Source: DASSUW01 sp963803335 (GTDB lineage: Bacteria; Actinomycetota; Thermoleophilia; Solirubrobacterales; Solirubrobacteraceae). Taken from it: a DNA stretch of 64,000 bases. This document shows, one piece after another, positions 1-7,991 of the stretch. The stretch's first letter is position 1. Each line of letters opens with the position of its first letter. The notes under the pieces were generated by a model. That model was not told the origin of the DNA. It saw nothing but the letters and a program-made list of their open reading frames with translations, and searched no databases. Position numbers and translations under genes: made by a program. The stretch covers positions 372,001 through 436,000 of the forward strand of contig CAWDME010000016.1 of assembly GCA_963803335.1 (NCBI GenBank), read 5' to 3'.

Positions 1-231
1 GACGACGCCGACGGCGGCGGTCAGCGGGTTGCCGCCCCGCCCGAGCTCACGGCCGCGCGCGGCGACGCGTTGCGCGTGATCCTGTGTCTGGCGAAGATGC
101 TGCTCGAGCGCAGTGCGGTAGGCGCCGCGCGGCGTCATCGCGATCTGCGACTGCAATACGCGCACCAGCGCCTGCTCACTCGCCTCGGCCTCACCGAGGT
201 ACTGCACGATCTTCTTCTGAGAAGCCTTCAT
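1..231 (-). CDS. DUF892/YciE-like ferritin-like protein, N-terminal part
   Basis: The first 77 codons of a gene that runs off the left edge of the window. It starts at ATG (229-231) with MKASQKKIVQYLGEAEASEQ and reads as two amphipathic helices rich in Glu, His and Gln (EAEASEQALVRVL, then ALEQHLRQTQDHAQR). This resembles the helical-bundle DUF892 (YciE-like) proteins, which are ferritin-like and often stress-induced. No good Shine-Dalgarno site precedes the start. The upstream minus-strand sequence has a GTTTGG followed 15 nt later by GGCTAG, loosely like a SigB/SigF promoter, but this is weak. Metal binding is inferred from the family; the C-terminal half is not visible. Confidence 0.6.
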   Translation of the reverse strand, partial: MKASQKKIVQYLGEAEASEQALVRVLQSQIAMTPRGAYRTALEQHLRQTQDHAQRVAARGRELGRGGNPLTAAVGVV

Positions 232-366
232 GACTGCGTCCAATCCAAGTGGGGGTCACCCAGGGCCTAGCCGTCGGCGCCGCCCGGCCAAACCACTCTG
301 TGCCCTCACGCACACTCACTGGAGCGGCCGCGACTGCACGTCCTCGCACGCGGGTAGCCGCCCGCG

Positions 367-2463
367 ATGAAGCTCTGGCCAGGATCGCCCTTCCCGCTCG
401 GCGCGAGCTACGACGGCGTCGGGACCAACTTCGCGATCTTCTCGGAGGCCGCCGAGCTCGTCGAGCTGTGCCTGTTCGATGAAGACGGCACCGAGGCGCG
501 CATGCCGCTGACGGAGATGGCGGCATGGGTCTGGCACGGGTACGCGCGCAACATCGGCCCCGGACAGCGGTACGGCTACCGGGTCCACGGGCCGCACGAT
601 CCGGCCAGCGGCGTCCGCTGCAATCCCGCGAAGCTGCTGCTCGACCCCTACGCCGTGGCGATCGAGGGCTCGGTGCGCTGGGACGAGGCGCTGTTCGGCT
701 ACCGCTTCGACGATCCCGAGGACTCGGTCAACGACGCCGACAGCGCGCCGTTCATGCCGAAGTCGGTGGTGACCAGCCCGTTCTTCGACTGGGCCAACGA
801 CCGGCCGCCCCGGATCCCGCTCGACGACAGCGTCATCTACGAGGTCCACGTCAAGGGGTTCACGCAGACCCACCCGGACATCCCGGAGGCGCTGCGAGGC
901 ACCTACGCGGGCCTCGCGCATCCCGCCGCCGTCGACTATCTGCTCGCGCTGGGCGTCACGGCGGTCGAGCTGCTGCCGGTGCATCAGTTCATCCACGACT
1001 CGCACCTCGCCGACCGCGGCCTGCGCAACTACTGGGGCTACAACTCGATCGGATTCCTCGCGCCGCACAACGAGTACTCGTCCTCGGGCGAGGTGGGTCA
1101 GCAGGTCCAGGAGTTCAAGTGGATGGTCAAGACGCTGCACGCGGCAGGCATCGAGGTGATCCTCGACGTCGTCTACAACCACACCGCCGAGGGCAACCAC
1201 CTCGGTCCGGTGCTGTCCCTCAAAGGCATCGACAACGCCGCCTACTACCGGCTCGTGGAAGGCGACGAGCGCTTCTACTACGACACGACCGGCACCGGCA
1301 ACAGCCTCAACATGCGGCACCCCCACGTGCTGCAGCTGATCATGGACTCGCTGCGCTACTGGGTCACCGAGATGCACGTGGACGGCTTCCGCTTCGACCT
1401 CGCGTCGACGCTCGCCCGGCAGTTCCACGAGGTCGATCGGCTGTCGGCGTTCTTCGACCTCATCCAGCAGGACCCCGTCGTGTCGCGCGTCAAGCTCATC
1501 GCCGAGCCGTGGGACGTCGGCGAGGGCGGCTATCAGGTGGGCAACTTCCCGCCGCTGTGGTCCGAATGGAACGGCAAGTACCGCGACACCCTGCGCGACT
1601 ACTGGCGCGGAGAGCCGCAGACCCTCGGGGAGTTCGCCGCGCGGCTGACCGGTAGCTCCGACCTCTATGAGGACGACGGGCGGCGCCCGTCCGCCAGCGT
1701 GAACTTCGTCACGGCGCACGACGGATTCACGCTCAACGATCTCGTCTCCTACGACGACAAGCACAACGAGGCCAACGGCGAGGGCGGCGCCGACGGCGAG
1801 AGTCACAACCGCTCCTGGAACTCTGGCGTCGAGGGGGCGACCGACGATGCCCATGTCCTCGAGACCCGCGCCCGCCGGCGGCGCACCTTCCTCGCCACGC
1901 TGCTGCTCTCGCAGGGCATCCCGATGCTGCTCGGCGGCGACGAGATCGGCCGCACGCAGGGCGGCAACAACAATGCGTACTGTCAGGACAACGAGATCTC
2001 GTGGTTCGACTGGGACCACGAGGACGGCGCGCTGCTCGCGTTCACGCAGCGGCTGATCGCCTTCCGGCGCGCCCATCCGGTCTTCCGCCGCCGCCACTTC
2101 TTCCACGGCGAGTCGCTCGGCGCCGACGCCGCCGACATCGCGTGGTTTAGGCCGGACGGGTCGGAGATGAAGGCCGAGGACTGGTCGTCAGGCTTCGGCA
2201 AGGCGATCGGGGTGTTCTTCAACGGCGAGACGATCCCGAGCCCGGACGCACGCGGTCAGCGCGTGGTGGACGATTCGTTCCTCGTGCTCTTCAACGCGCA
2301 CCACGAGGGGTTGAGCTTCACGACGCCCGCGAAGGAGTGGGGCGGCCGCTGGCTGCGCGCGCTCGACACGGCCGACGCGTTCAACGAGGGCGAGAGCGTG
2401 CAGGCGGGCGCCGCGACGACGGTGGACGCGCGCAGCCTCGCGCTGTTCCGCAGGACGGGTTGA
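367..2463 (+). CDS. glgX: Glycogen debranching enzyme GlgX
   Basis: Cytoplasmic GH13 isoamylase-type enzyme that hydrolyses alpha-1,6 branches of limit dextrin during glycogen breakdown. The 698-residue length is normal for GlgX. An N-terminal CBM48/isoamylase domain (WPGSPFPLGASYDGVGTNFA) is followed by the TIM barrel with the GH13 blocks in order: DVVYNHTAEG (about 267), DGFRFDLAS (339-347, nucleophile Asp344), AEPWDVG (Glu380 as acid/base) and FVTAHDG (about 447-453). ATG at 367 gives the family N-terminus; a purine-rich Shine-Dalgarno site is not evident. The STAS gene follows 2 nt after the stop, so the two may be co-transcribed. No other glycogen gene lies in the window. Confidence 0.96.
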   Translation: MKLWPGSPFPLGASYDGVGTNFAIFSEAAELVELCLFDEDGTEARMPLTEMAAWVWHGYARNIGPGQRYGYRVHGPHDPASGVRCNPAKLLLDPYAVAIEGSVRWDEALFGYRFDDPEDSVNDADSAPFMPKSVVTSPFFDWANDRPPRIPLDDSVIYEVHVKGFTQTHPDIPEALRGTYAGLAHPAAVDYLLALGVTAVELLPVHQFIHDSHLADRGLRNYWGYNSIGFLAPHNEYSSSGEVGQQVQEFKWMVKTLHAAGIEVILDVVYNHTAEGNHLGPVLSLKGIDNAAYYRLVEGDERFYYDTTGTGNSLNMRHPHVLQLIMDSLRYWVTEMHVDGFRFDLASTLARQFHEVDRLSAFFDLIQQDPVVSRVKLIAEPWDVGEGGYQVGNFPPLWSEWNGKYRDTLRDYWRGEPQTLGEFAARLTGSSDLYEDDGRRPSASVNFVTAHDGFTLNDLVSYDDKHNEANGEGGADGESHNRSWNSGVEGATDDAHVLETRARRRRTFLATLLLSQGIPMLLGGDEIGRTQGGNNNAYCQDNEISWFDWDHEDGALLAFTQRLIAFRRAHPVFRRRHFFHGESLGADAADIAWFRPDGSEMKAEDWSSGFGKAIGVFFNGETIPSPDARGQRVVDDSFLVLFNAHHEGLSFTTPAKEWGGRWLRALDTADAFNEGESVQAGAATTVDARSLALFRRTG

Positions 2464-2465
2464 GC

Positions 2466-2783
2466 GTGACGGTGCACGTCGAGCGGCGGGACGACGACGG
2501 CGCCCCGGTGGTGGCGGTGCACGGCGAGCTCGACCTCGATGGCGCGCCGGACCTGCGCGGCGCGCTCATGGAGGCGATCGACGAGCATCCGGGCCGCACG
2601 GTGATCGTCGACCTCGAGGGCGTCGACTTCATCGATTCCGCCGGCCTCGGCGTGCTGCTGGGCGGGCAGCAGCGCGCGCGCGGCGCCAACGGCGATCTCG
2701 TGCTTGTGGCCACCGGCCGCAACGTGCTGAGAGTGCTCGAGCTCACCGGCCTCACGCGCGTGTTCGAGATCCGCGGCGCTTGA
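2466..2783 (+). CDS. STAS-domain anti-sigma factor antagonist
   Basis: 105-residue single STAS domain (RsbV/SpoIIAA/BldG type). It has the beta-strand VVAVHGELDLDGAP and the phosphorylation loop VDFIDSAGLGVLL, whose Ser is the residue normally phosphorylated by an RsbW-like kinase and dephosphorylated by a SpoIIE-type phosphatase. GTG at 2466 is chosen because AGGA lies about 10 nt upstream; a TTG at 2460 overlapping the glgX stop is the alternative. Its 3' end lies 6 nt from the end of the convergent SigB/F-type sigma gene, with the SpoIIE-type phosphatase just beyond, so a partner-switching role is likely. No anti-sigma kinase is seen nearby. Confidence 0.9.
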   Translation: MTVHVERRDDDGAPVVAVHGELDLDGAPDLRGALMEAIDEHPGRTVIVDLEGVDFIDSAGLGVLLGGQQRARGANGDLVLVATGRNVLRVLELTGLTRVFEIRGA

Positions 2784-2789
2784 GAGGCG

Positions 2790-3563
2790 TCAGGCGGCTT
2801 GGAGATCGCCCCGGTCGTGCGCGATCTCGGTGAGCTTGGCCATCGCGCGGCGCTGGAGCCGCGAGACCTGCATCTGACTGCAACCGAGCGCCAGCGCGAC
2901 CTCCGATTGCGTCAGGTCCTCGTGGAAGCGGAGCTCGAGGACGCGGCGCTCGACGGCGGACAGCTGGGTCATCAGCAGATCCGCGGTCACGGCGTGGTCC
3001 ACGCGGTCGTAGCCAGCGTCGTCGGCGCCGAAGGTGTCGCGGTGCGCGGGCGCCTCGTCATCCTCCTCCACCGACGGCTCGATCGAGTCCCCATCGCGCG
3101 CCCGGGCGGCGTAGAGACCTTCGAGGACGTCTTCGATGCTCGTGCCGAGGCGTTCGGCCAGCTCCGCCGCCGACGGGCTGCGGCCCAGCTCGCTCCGCAT
3201 CTGGTCGCTCGCACGCATGAGCTCGAGCGCGCGTTCCTGGAGATGCCGCGGAGGCCGCACTCCCCACGTGAAGTCGCGGAAGTAGCGCAGGATCTCGCCG
3301 CGGATCGTCGGTACGGCAAACGTCGAGAACCTCGTGCCGACGGCGGGGTCGTAGCGATCGACCGCCTTGATGAGCCCGAGCGACGCGATCTGCACGAGAT
3401 CGTCGAACGACACGCGCGAGGTGTCGAAGCTCCTCGCGATGCTGCGCGCCAGCGGCAGGTGGCGGGTGACGAGACGATCGCGCAGCGCGGGATCGTGGGT
3501 GGCCCGATAGCGCCGGAACAGCTCTGCCGATCCGTCGATCCTCGATGCGGCTGCGTCGGCCAT
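2790..3563 (-). CDS. SigB/SigF-type RNA polymerase sigma factor (sigma-70 group 3)
   Basis: 257-residue sigma factor with regions 2, 3 and 4. Region 2 has DLVQIASLGLIKAVDRYDP and TRFSTFAVPTIRGEILRYFRD; region 3 has LGRSPSAAELAERLG; region 4 ends with DLTQSEVALALGCSQMQVSRLQRRA. The lack of a long region 1 and the strong match to stress/sporulation SigB/SigF/SigG sigmas mark it as group 3. The start (MADAAASRIDG) is set by a strong GGAAGGGAG about 7 nt upstream; a longer frame reaching 3698 lacks such a site. It is divergent from the TetR-GAF-SpoIIE fusion and convergent with the STAS gene, suggesting one regulatory module. No cognate anti-sigma factor is seen here. Confidence 0.93.
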   Translation of the reverse strand: MADAAASRIDGSAELFRRYRATHDPALRDRLVTRHLPLARSIARSFDTSRVSFDDLVQIASLGLIKAVDRYDPAVGTRFSTFAVPTIRGEILRYFRDFTWGVRPPRHLQERALELMRASDQMRSELGRSPSAAELAERLGTSIEDVLEGLYAARARDGDSIEPSVEEDDEAPAHRDTFGADDAGYDRVDHAVTADLLMTQLSAVERRVLELRFHEDLTQSEVALALGCSQMQVSRLQRRAMAKLTEIAHDRGDLQAA

Positions 3564-3731
3564 CGCCAACTCCCTTCCGGCGACACTCGAGGCCGCGAAT
3601 GGTTCTGTGGTCCGCACACGCCTAAGCGAGACGCGATCCGAGACAAGATCGGGACGTAGTGTGACAGATCGCGAACCTCGGCGGCTAATCCGAGACATTC
3701 TGTTTCACTTATTGCTACATTGGAGGCCTGC

Positions 3732-5168
3732 ATGGACGCGCCCACGGATCCGAAACCCGACGTCGCCCGGCGCCGACGCCGGGCTGACGCGGCCCGCAAT
3801 GCCGAGCGGATCATGGGCGCCGCGAGCGAACTGCTGCGGGTCCAGCCGGACGCGAGCATCGAAGAGGTCGCGGAGGCCGCCGGCGTGTCGCGGGCGACCG
3901 TGTACCGGCACTTCAAGAACCGCGACGACCTGGTCGAGCTGGTGCGCCGGCAGGCGGTTGCGCTCGCCGACGCGAATGTCCACGACGCGCTCCGCCCACC
4001 CGGGGAACTGGCCGGTGGGCCCACGCCGCTGGACGTCGCCGGCGTCCTGAACAAGGTGCCACCGCATCTCCTCGGCGAGCAGATCGTCGCCGAGGCGCAG
4101 CGGTTGGTCGGGGAGAGCTCGGTCGCGCTCTACCTGGTCGACATCGACGGCACATTGCTGCTGCGACTGGCGGGATCACAGGAGTTCCCCGCCGAGCTGC
4201 CGCTCCCCCTTGCGGTGGGACCGGAGCTCCCTCGCGAAGCGCTGCCCGCGCTGCGCGCGCATGTCGCCGAAGAGCTGCCGGGCAGCGTCGTCGCTCCCCT
4301 GCTCCTGCGCGGCCGCGCGATCGGGGTGCTGCTCGCCGTGAACGCCCGCGAGGCACCCCTGCTGGAGCTTGCGCGCCACGCGGCCGCGGCGCTCGACCTG
4401 GCCAATCGCTACAGCGACGTCTTCGCCATCGCCCGCCGCCGCAAAGAGACCAGCGCCGCGGCCGAGGTCCAGCAGAACCTCCTCCCGCCGCGCATCGTGC
4501 GGATCGCGGGCGGGGTGCTGGCCGGCAACGTCCTCCCGGGCTACGAGATCGGCGGCGACTGGTTCGACTACACCGAGAACTCCGACGGCGCGTGGATCGG
4601 AGTGGCCGACAGCAGGGGCACGGGCACCACCGCCGCCGCGCTTGGCGCCGTGTCGCTCGGCGCGTTCCGCGCCAAGCGCCGCGCGGGCGGCTCGCTGGCG
4701 GACATCGCGCTGGCGATCGATCGCACGATGCGGGAGGTCGAGGTGGCGGACGCGTTCGTCAACGTGATCCTCGCCCGCTGGCACGGCCCGTCCTCGATCT
4801 TCCAGTGGGTCAACTGCGCCCATAACGCGCCGCTGCTCCTCAGCGCGCAGGGCGAGCTGCACACGCTCGACGGGCCCGCGCACCCGGCGCTGGGCATCGG
4901 CGAGCCGCCGGACGTCACGGTCCGCGAGCGCCGGCTCGCGCCGGGTGAACGGCTCCTGCTCCTCTCCGACGGCGTGCTCGAGCGCCGCGTCGCGCACGGC
5001 CGCTCGTTCGGCATGGCGGGGGTGCGCGCCGCCGTGGCCGGGAGCGGCACCGGCGCGGCCGCCACCGTCCGCGCGATCGAGGACGCCATCGCCGGCGCGT
5101 CGGTGGATCCGCTCGAGGACGACGCCACCATCGTCGTGTTCGCCCCGAGCACCCCGCTCGAGTCCTGA
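3732..5168 (+). CDS. TetR HTH - GAF - SpoIIE/PP2C phosphatase fusion
   Basis: 478-residue three-part regulator. Residues about 15-75 are a TetR-type DNA-binding domain (ASIEEVAEAAGVSRATVYRH). Residues about 105-230 look like a GAF sensor (LLGEQIVAEAQRLVGESSVA onward). Residues about 240-478 are a SpoIIE-type PP2C phosphatase with EVQQNLLPP, GGDWFD (about 274-279), NCAHNAPLLL, LLLLSDGVLE and C-terminal DDATIVVF, so the metal-binding Asp residues seem kept. One motif is divergent: ADSRGTGTTAA where most members read DVxGHG. ATG at 3732 has GGAGG 5 nt upstream. It probably dephosphorylates a STAS protein. A DNA-binding TetR head on such a phosphatase is unusual; SpoIIE-type proteins usually carry PAS, GAF or response-regulator inputs. 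Confidence 0.85.
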   Translation: MDAPTDPKPDVARRRRRADAARNAERIMGAASELLRVQPDASIEEVAEAAGVSRATVYRHFKNRDDLVELVRRQAVALADANVHDALRPPGELAGGPTPLDVAGVLNKVPPHLLGEQIVAEAQRLVGESSVALYLVDIDGTLLLRLAGSQEFPAELPLPLAVGPELPREALPALRAHVAEELPGSVVAPLLLRGRAIGVLLAVNAREAPLLELARHAAAALDLANRYSDVFAIARRRKETSAAAEVQQNLLPPRIVRIAGGVLAGNVLPGYEIGGDWFDYTENSDGAWIGVADSRGTGTTAAALGAVSLGAFRAKRRAGGSLADIALAIDRTMREVEVADAFVNVILARWHGPSSIFQWVNCAHNAPLLLSAQGELHTLDGPAHPALGIGEPPDVTVRERRLAPGERLLLLSDGVLERRVAHGRSFGMAGVRAAVAGSGTGAAATVRAIEDAIAGASVDPLEDDATIVVFAPSTPLES

Positions 5169-5231
5169 GCCCGCTCGTCCTCGCTCTCAGGACGTACGGT
5201 CTGCGGTGCCCGCGATGCTACGCCCCATCCG

Positions 5232-6281
5232 ATGAACCTCCGGAACGCGACCACCGTGGCGGCGCTGATCGTGCTCGCGCTCACGTGGGGCCAGAAGCCG
5301 CCGACGCTCGTGCTCGTGATCGTCGGCATCTTCCTCGCCACGTCGGTGCTGTCGGCGGTCCACTTCGCAGAGGTCGTCGCGCACCGCGTGGGCGAGCCGT
5401 TCGGATCGCTGGTGCTCGCCGTCGCGGTCACCGTGATCGAGGTCGGGCTGATCGTCACGCTGATGGTGTCCGACAGCAAGGGGAACGAGACGCTGGCGCG
5501 CGACACCGTGTTCGCGGCGGCGATGATCACCACCAACGGCATCCTCGGGCTGAGCGTGCTGATCGGCGCGCTGCGCGACCACGTCGCCTCGTTCAACGCC
5601 GAGGGCACCGCGACGGCGCTCGCCACCGTGGCGACGCTGGCGGTGCTCACGCTCGTGCTCCCCACGTTCACGACCAGCGCGCCCGGCCCCGAGTTCACCG
5701 GCGCACAGCTGGCGTTCGCGGGTGTCGCCTCGGTGGCGCTGTACGCGCTGTTCGTGTTCGTGCAGACGGTGCGGCACCGCGACTACTTCGTCGCCGACGC
5801 CGAGGACCACGCCGCGCCGCCGAGTGACCGCGAGGCGATCGTCTCGCTGCTGCTGCTGGTGGTCGCGCTGGTCGCCGTCGTCGGGCTGGCGAAGGTCGAG
5901 TCGAAGGCGATCGAGGACGTGGTGACCGGGCTGGGCGCGCCGAAGTCCGCCGTCGGCGTCGTGATCGCGCTGCTCGTGCTGGGGCCGGAGACGCTGGCCG
6001 CCGTCCGCAACGCCACGCGCGGCCGGGTGCAGACGAGCCTCAACCTGGCGCTCGGGTCGGCGATGGCGAGCATCGGGCTGACGATCCCGGCGATCGCGAT
6101 CGCCTCGATCTGGCTCGACGGCCCGCTGGTACTCGGCCTCGACTCGACCCAGATCGTGCTGCTGACGCTCACCACGATCGTCGGCGGCCTCACCGTGCTG
6201 CCGGGGCGCGCCACCGTGCAGGAGGGCGGCGTGCACCTCGTGTTATTCGCGGCGTTCGTCTTCCTCGCCGTGAACCCGTAG
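5232..6281 (+). CDS. chaA: Ca2+(Na+)/H+ antiporter, ChaA/CaCA family
   Basis: 349-residue integral membrane protein with about ten hydrophobic segments arranged as two homologous halves, as in the CaCA cation/proton exchangers. The first alpha repeat reads GEPFGSLVLAVAVTVIEVGLI and the second GPETLAAVRNATRGRVQTSLNLALGSAMASIGLT; the acidic residues (Glu in VIEVGL and GPETLAA) are the expected ion-binding positions. A short hydrophilic loop (VRHRDYFVADAEDHAAPPSD) separates the halves. It should exchange cytoplasmic Ca2+ or Na+ for protons. TACGGT at about 5196-5201 could be a -10 element for this gene, upstream of ATG 5232. The next gene starts 10 nt downstream. Confidence 0.92.
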   Translation: MNLRNATTVAALIVLALTWGQKPPTLVLVIVGIFLATSVLSAVHFAEVVAHRVGEPFGSLVLAVAVTVIEVGLIVTLMVSDSKGNETLARDTVFAAAMITTNGILGLSVLIGALRDHVASFNAEGTATALATVATLAVLTLVLPTFTTSAPGPEFTGAQLAFAGVASVALYALFVFVQTVRHRDYFVADAEDHAAPPSDREAIVSLLLLVVALVAVVGLAKVESKAIEDVVTGLGAPKSAVGVVIALLVLGPETLAAVRNATRGRVQTSLNLALGSAMASIGLTIPAIAIASIWLDGPLVLGLDSTQIVLLTLTTIVGGLTVLPGRATVQEGGVHLVLFAAFVFLAVNP

Positions 6282-6291
6282 CGTGTCCACC

Positions 6292-6471
6292 GTGACCGGA
6301 CTGTCCAGACCCCGCCGCGGCCGCATGCTCGGCGGCGTGTGCGCGGCCCTGGCGCGGCGGTTCGACGTCTCGCCGCTCGCTGTGCGCGCGCTGTTCGTGA
6401 TCTCGTGCGTGCTGCCGGGCCCGCAGATCCTGCTCTACGTGGGGCTGTGGATCGTCATCCCGTCGGAATGA
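6292..6471 (+). CDS. PspC-domain small membrane protein
   Basis: A 59-residue PspC domain: basic N-terminus, then MLGGVCAALARRFDVSPLAVRALFVISCVLPGP and one transmembrane segment ending LLYVGLWIVIPSE. PspC domains are stress-envelope proteins, best known from the phage-shock system. GTG at 6292 is preferred over the in-frame GTG at 6283 because TAGCGT (6279-6284) lies exactly 7 nt upstream of 6292, the spacing expected for a leaderless transcript; the 6283 start would overlap that hexamer. The stop overlaps the start of the FGGY kinase (ATGA), so the two are translationally coupled. A functional link between them is not obvious. Confidence 0.85.
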   Translation: MTGLSRPRRGRMLGGVCAALARRFDVSPLAVRALFVISCVLPGPQILLYVGLWIVIPSE

Positions 6472-7991
6472 GCGTCCTCGCGATCGACCTCGGGACAAGC
6501 GGCCCGAAGGTCGGCCTCGTCGGCAGCGACGGGACGGTCGAAGCCGTGGAGTTCGAGCCCGTGCCGCTGCTCCTGCAGCCCGGCGGCGGCGCCGAGCAGC
6601 GCCCGGAGGACTGGTGGGCGGCGATCGGCCGCGCGGCGCGCAGGCTGCCGGCGCGCGAGATCCGCGCCATCGGCGTGACCGCGCAGTGGGCGGGGACCGT
6701 GGCGGTCGACGGCGGCGGCGCGCCGCTGGCGCCGGCGGTGATCTGGATGGACGCCCGCGGCGCCGTGCCCGCGCAGCGGCTGGCCGGCGCGCGCATGCGG
6801 GTCGCCGGCTACGACCCGCGCAAGCTCGCGCGCTGGGTGCGCCGCACCGGCGGCGCGCCGAGCCTGTCGGGGCGCGACTCGCTCGGCCACATCCTGTGGC
6901 TGCGCGCGGAGCGGCCGGAGATCTACGCGGCGACGGCGCGCTTCCTCGAGCCGGTCGACTGGCTCGGCCTCAAGCTCTCCGGCCGGGTCGCCACAACCGG
7001 GGTGACGGCGACGCTGCACTGGGTGACCGATACGCGCGACGCCTCGCACGTGCGCTACGACGACGACCTGCTGCGCATCGCCGGCCTGCGCCGCGAGCAG
7101 CTGCCGGAGCTGCTCGCCACCAACGCCGTCCTCGGGCCGCTGACCGCGGCCGCGCAGGCCGAGCTCGGGGTGAGGGCCGCGGTGCCCGTGGTGGCGGGGA
7201 CGCCGGACACGATGTCGGCGGCCGTCGGCTCGGGCGCCACCGCCGACCACGCCGCGCACCTGTACGTCGGCACCTCGTCGTGGCTGTCGTGCCACGTGCC
7301 GTACAAGCGGACCGACCCGCTGCGGTCGGTCGCCTCGCTGCCGTCGGCGCTCCCGGGCCGCTGGCTCGTCTCGTGCGAGCAGGAGACGGCCGGCGCCAGC
7401 CTCACGCTGGCGCGCGACCTGCTGGCGGCGGACTACGCCGAGCTGGACGCCCTCGCCGCCGACGCGCCGCCCGGCGCGGACGGTGTCCTGTTCACCCCGT
7501 GGCTGAACGGCGAGCGTACGCCGGTCGACGACCACGTCGTGCGCGGCGGTCTGCACAACCTCACGCTCGCCACGCGCCGCGAGACCGTCGCCCGCGCCGT
7601 GCTCGAGGGCGTGGCGCTCAACACACGCTGGATGCAGCACGCAGTGGAAAAGTTCTGCCGCCGCGAGCTGGACCCGATCGCGTTCGTCGGCGGCGGCGCG
7701 CGCTCGGCGCTGTGGGCGCAGATCATGGCCGACGTGCTCGGGCGCACCGTCCACCGCATCGCCGATCCCGGCGGCGCCAACCTGCGCGGGGCGGCGCTGC
7801 TCGCATTGCTCGGCCTCGGCGAGCTCGAGGTCGGCGACCTGCACGGGCGGGCGCCGGTGGAGCACGTGCATGCGCCGAACGCGGCGCACCGGGAGACCTA
7901 CGACGAGCTGTACGCCGCCTTCCGCGGCACCTACCGCGCCAGCCGCCGCACGCGCCGCAAGCTGGCCGCCGTACGAGAGGAGCGCGCATGA
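6468..7991 (+). CDS. FGGY-family carbohydrate kinase, xylulokinase-like
   Basis: 507-residue sugar kinase of the FGGY family. The N-terminal phosphate-1 motif is LAIDLGTSGPKVGLV (residues 4-18). The substrate-side Asp lies in VIWMDARG. The C-terminal ATPase fold has GTPDTMSAAVGSGA, LYVGTSSW, FTPWLNGERTP, and FVGGGARSALWAQIMADVLG with the adenosine-binding glycines. FGGY kinases phosphorylate xylulose, glycerol or related polyols; D-xylulose is the closest resemblance, but exact substrate cannot be read. It sits in a coupled operon (ATGA overlaps at both ends) between a PspC protein and a sphingosine-phosphate-lyase-like PLP enzyme; similar kinase/lyase pairs occur in actinobacteria without an assigned pathway that I can name. 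Confidence 0.9.
   Translation: MSVLAIDLGTSGPKVGLVGSDGTVEAVEFEPVPLLLQPGGGAEQRPEDWWAAIGRAARRLPAREIRAIGVTAQWAGTVAVDGGGAPLAPAVIWMDARGAVPAQRLAGARMRVAGYDPRKLARWVRRTGGAPSLSGRDSLGHILWLRAERPEIYAATARFLEPVDWLGLKLSGRVATTGVTATLHWVTDTRDASHVRYDDDLLRIAGLRREQLPELLATNAVLGPLTAAAQAELGVRAAVPVVAGTPDTMSAAVGSGATADHAAHLYVGTSSWLSCHVPYKRTDPLRSVASLPSALPGRWLVSCEQETAGASLTLARDLLAADYAELDALAADAPPGADGVLFTPWLNGERTPVDDHVVRGGLHNLTLATRRETVARAVLEGVALNTRWMQHAVEKFCRRELDPIAFVGGGARSALWAQIMADVLGRTVHRIADPGGANLRGAALLALLGLGELEVGDLHGRAPVEHVHAPNAAHRETYDELYAAFRGTYRASRRTRRKLAAVREERA

Noticed and set aside
316..2106. Long open frame (596 codons) antisense to glgX
   Set aside because: Shadow of a GC-rich gene: Arg/Val/Glu-rich low-complexity translation, no family motifs, while the plus strand encodes a complete GlgX.
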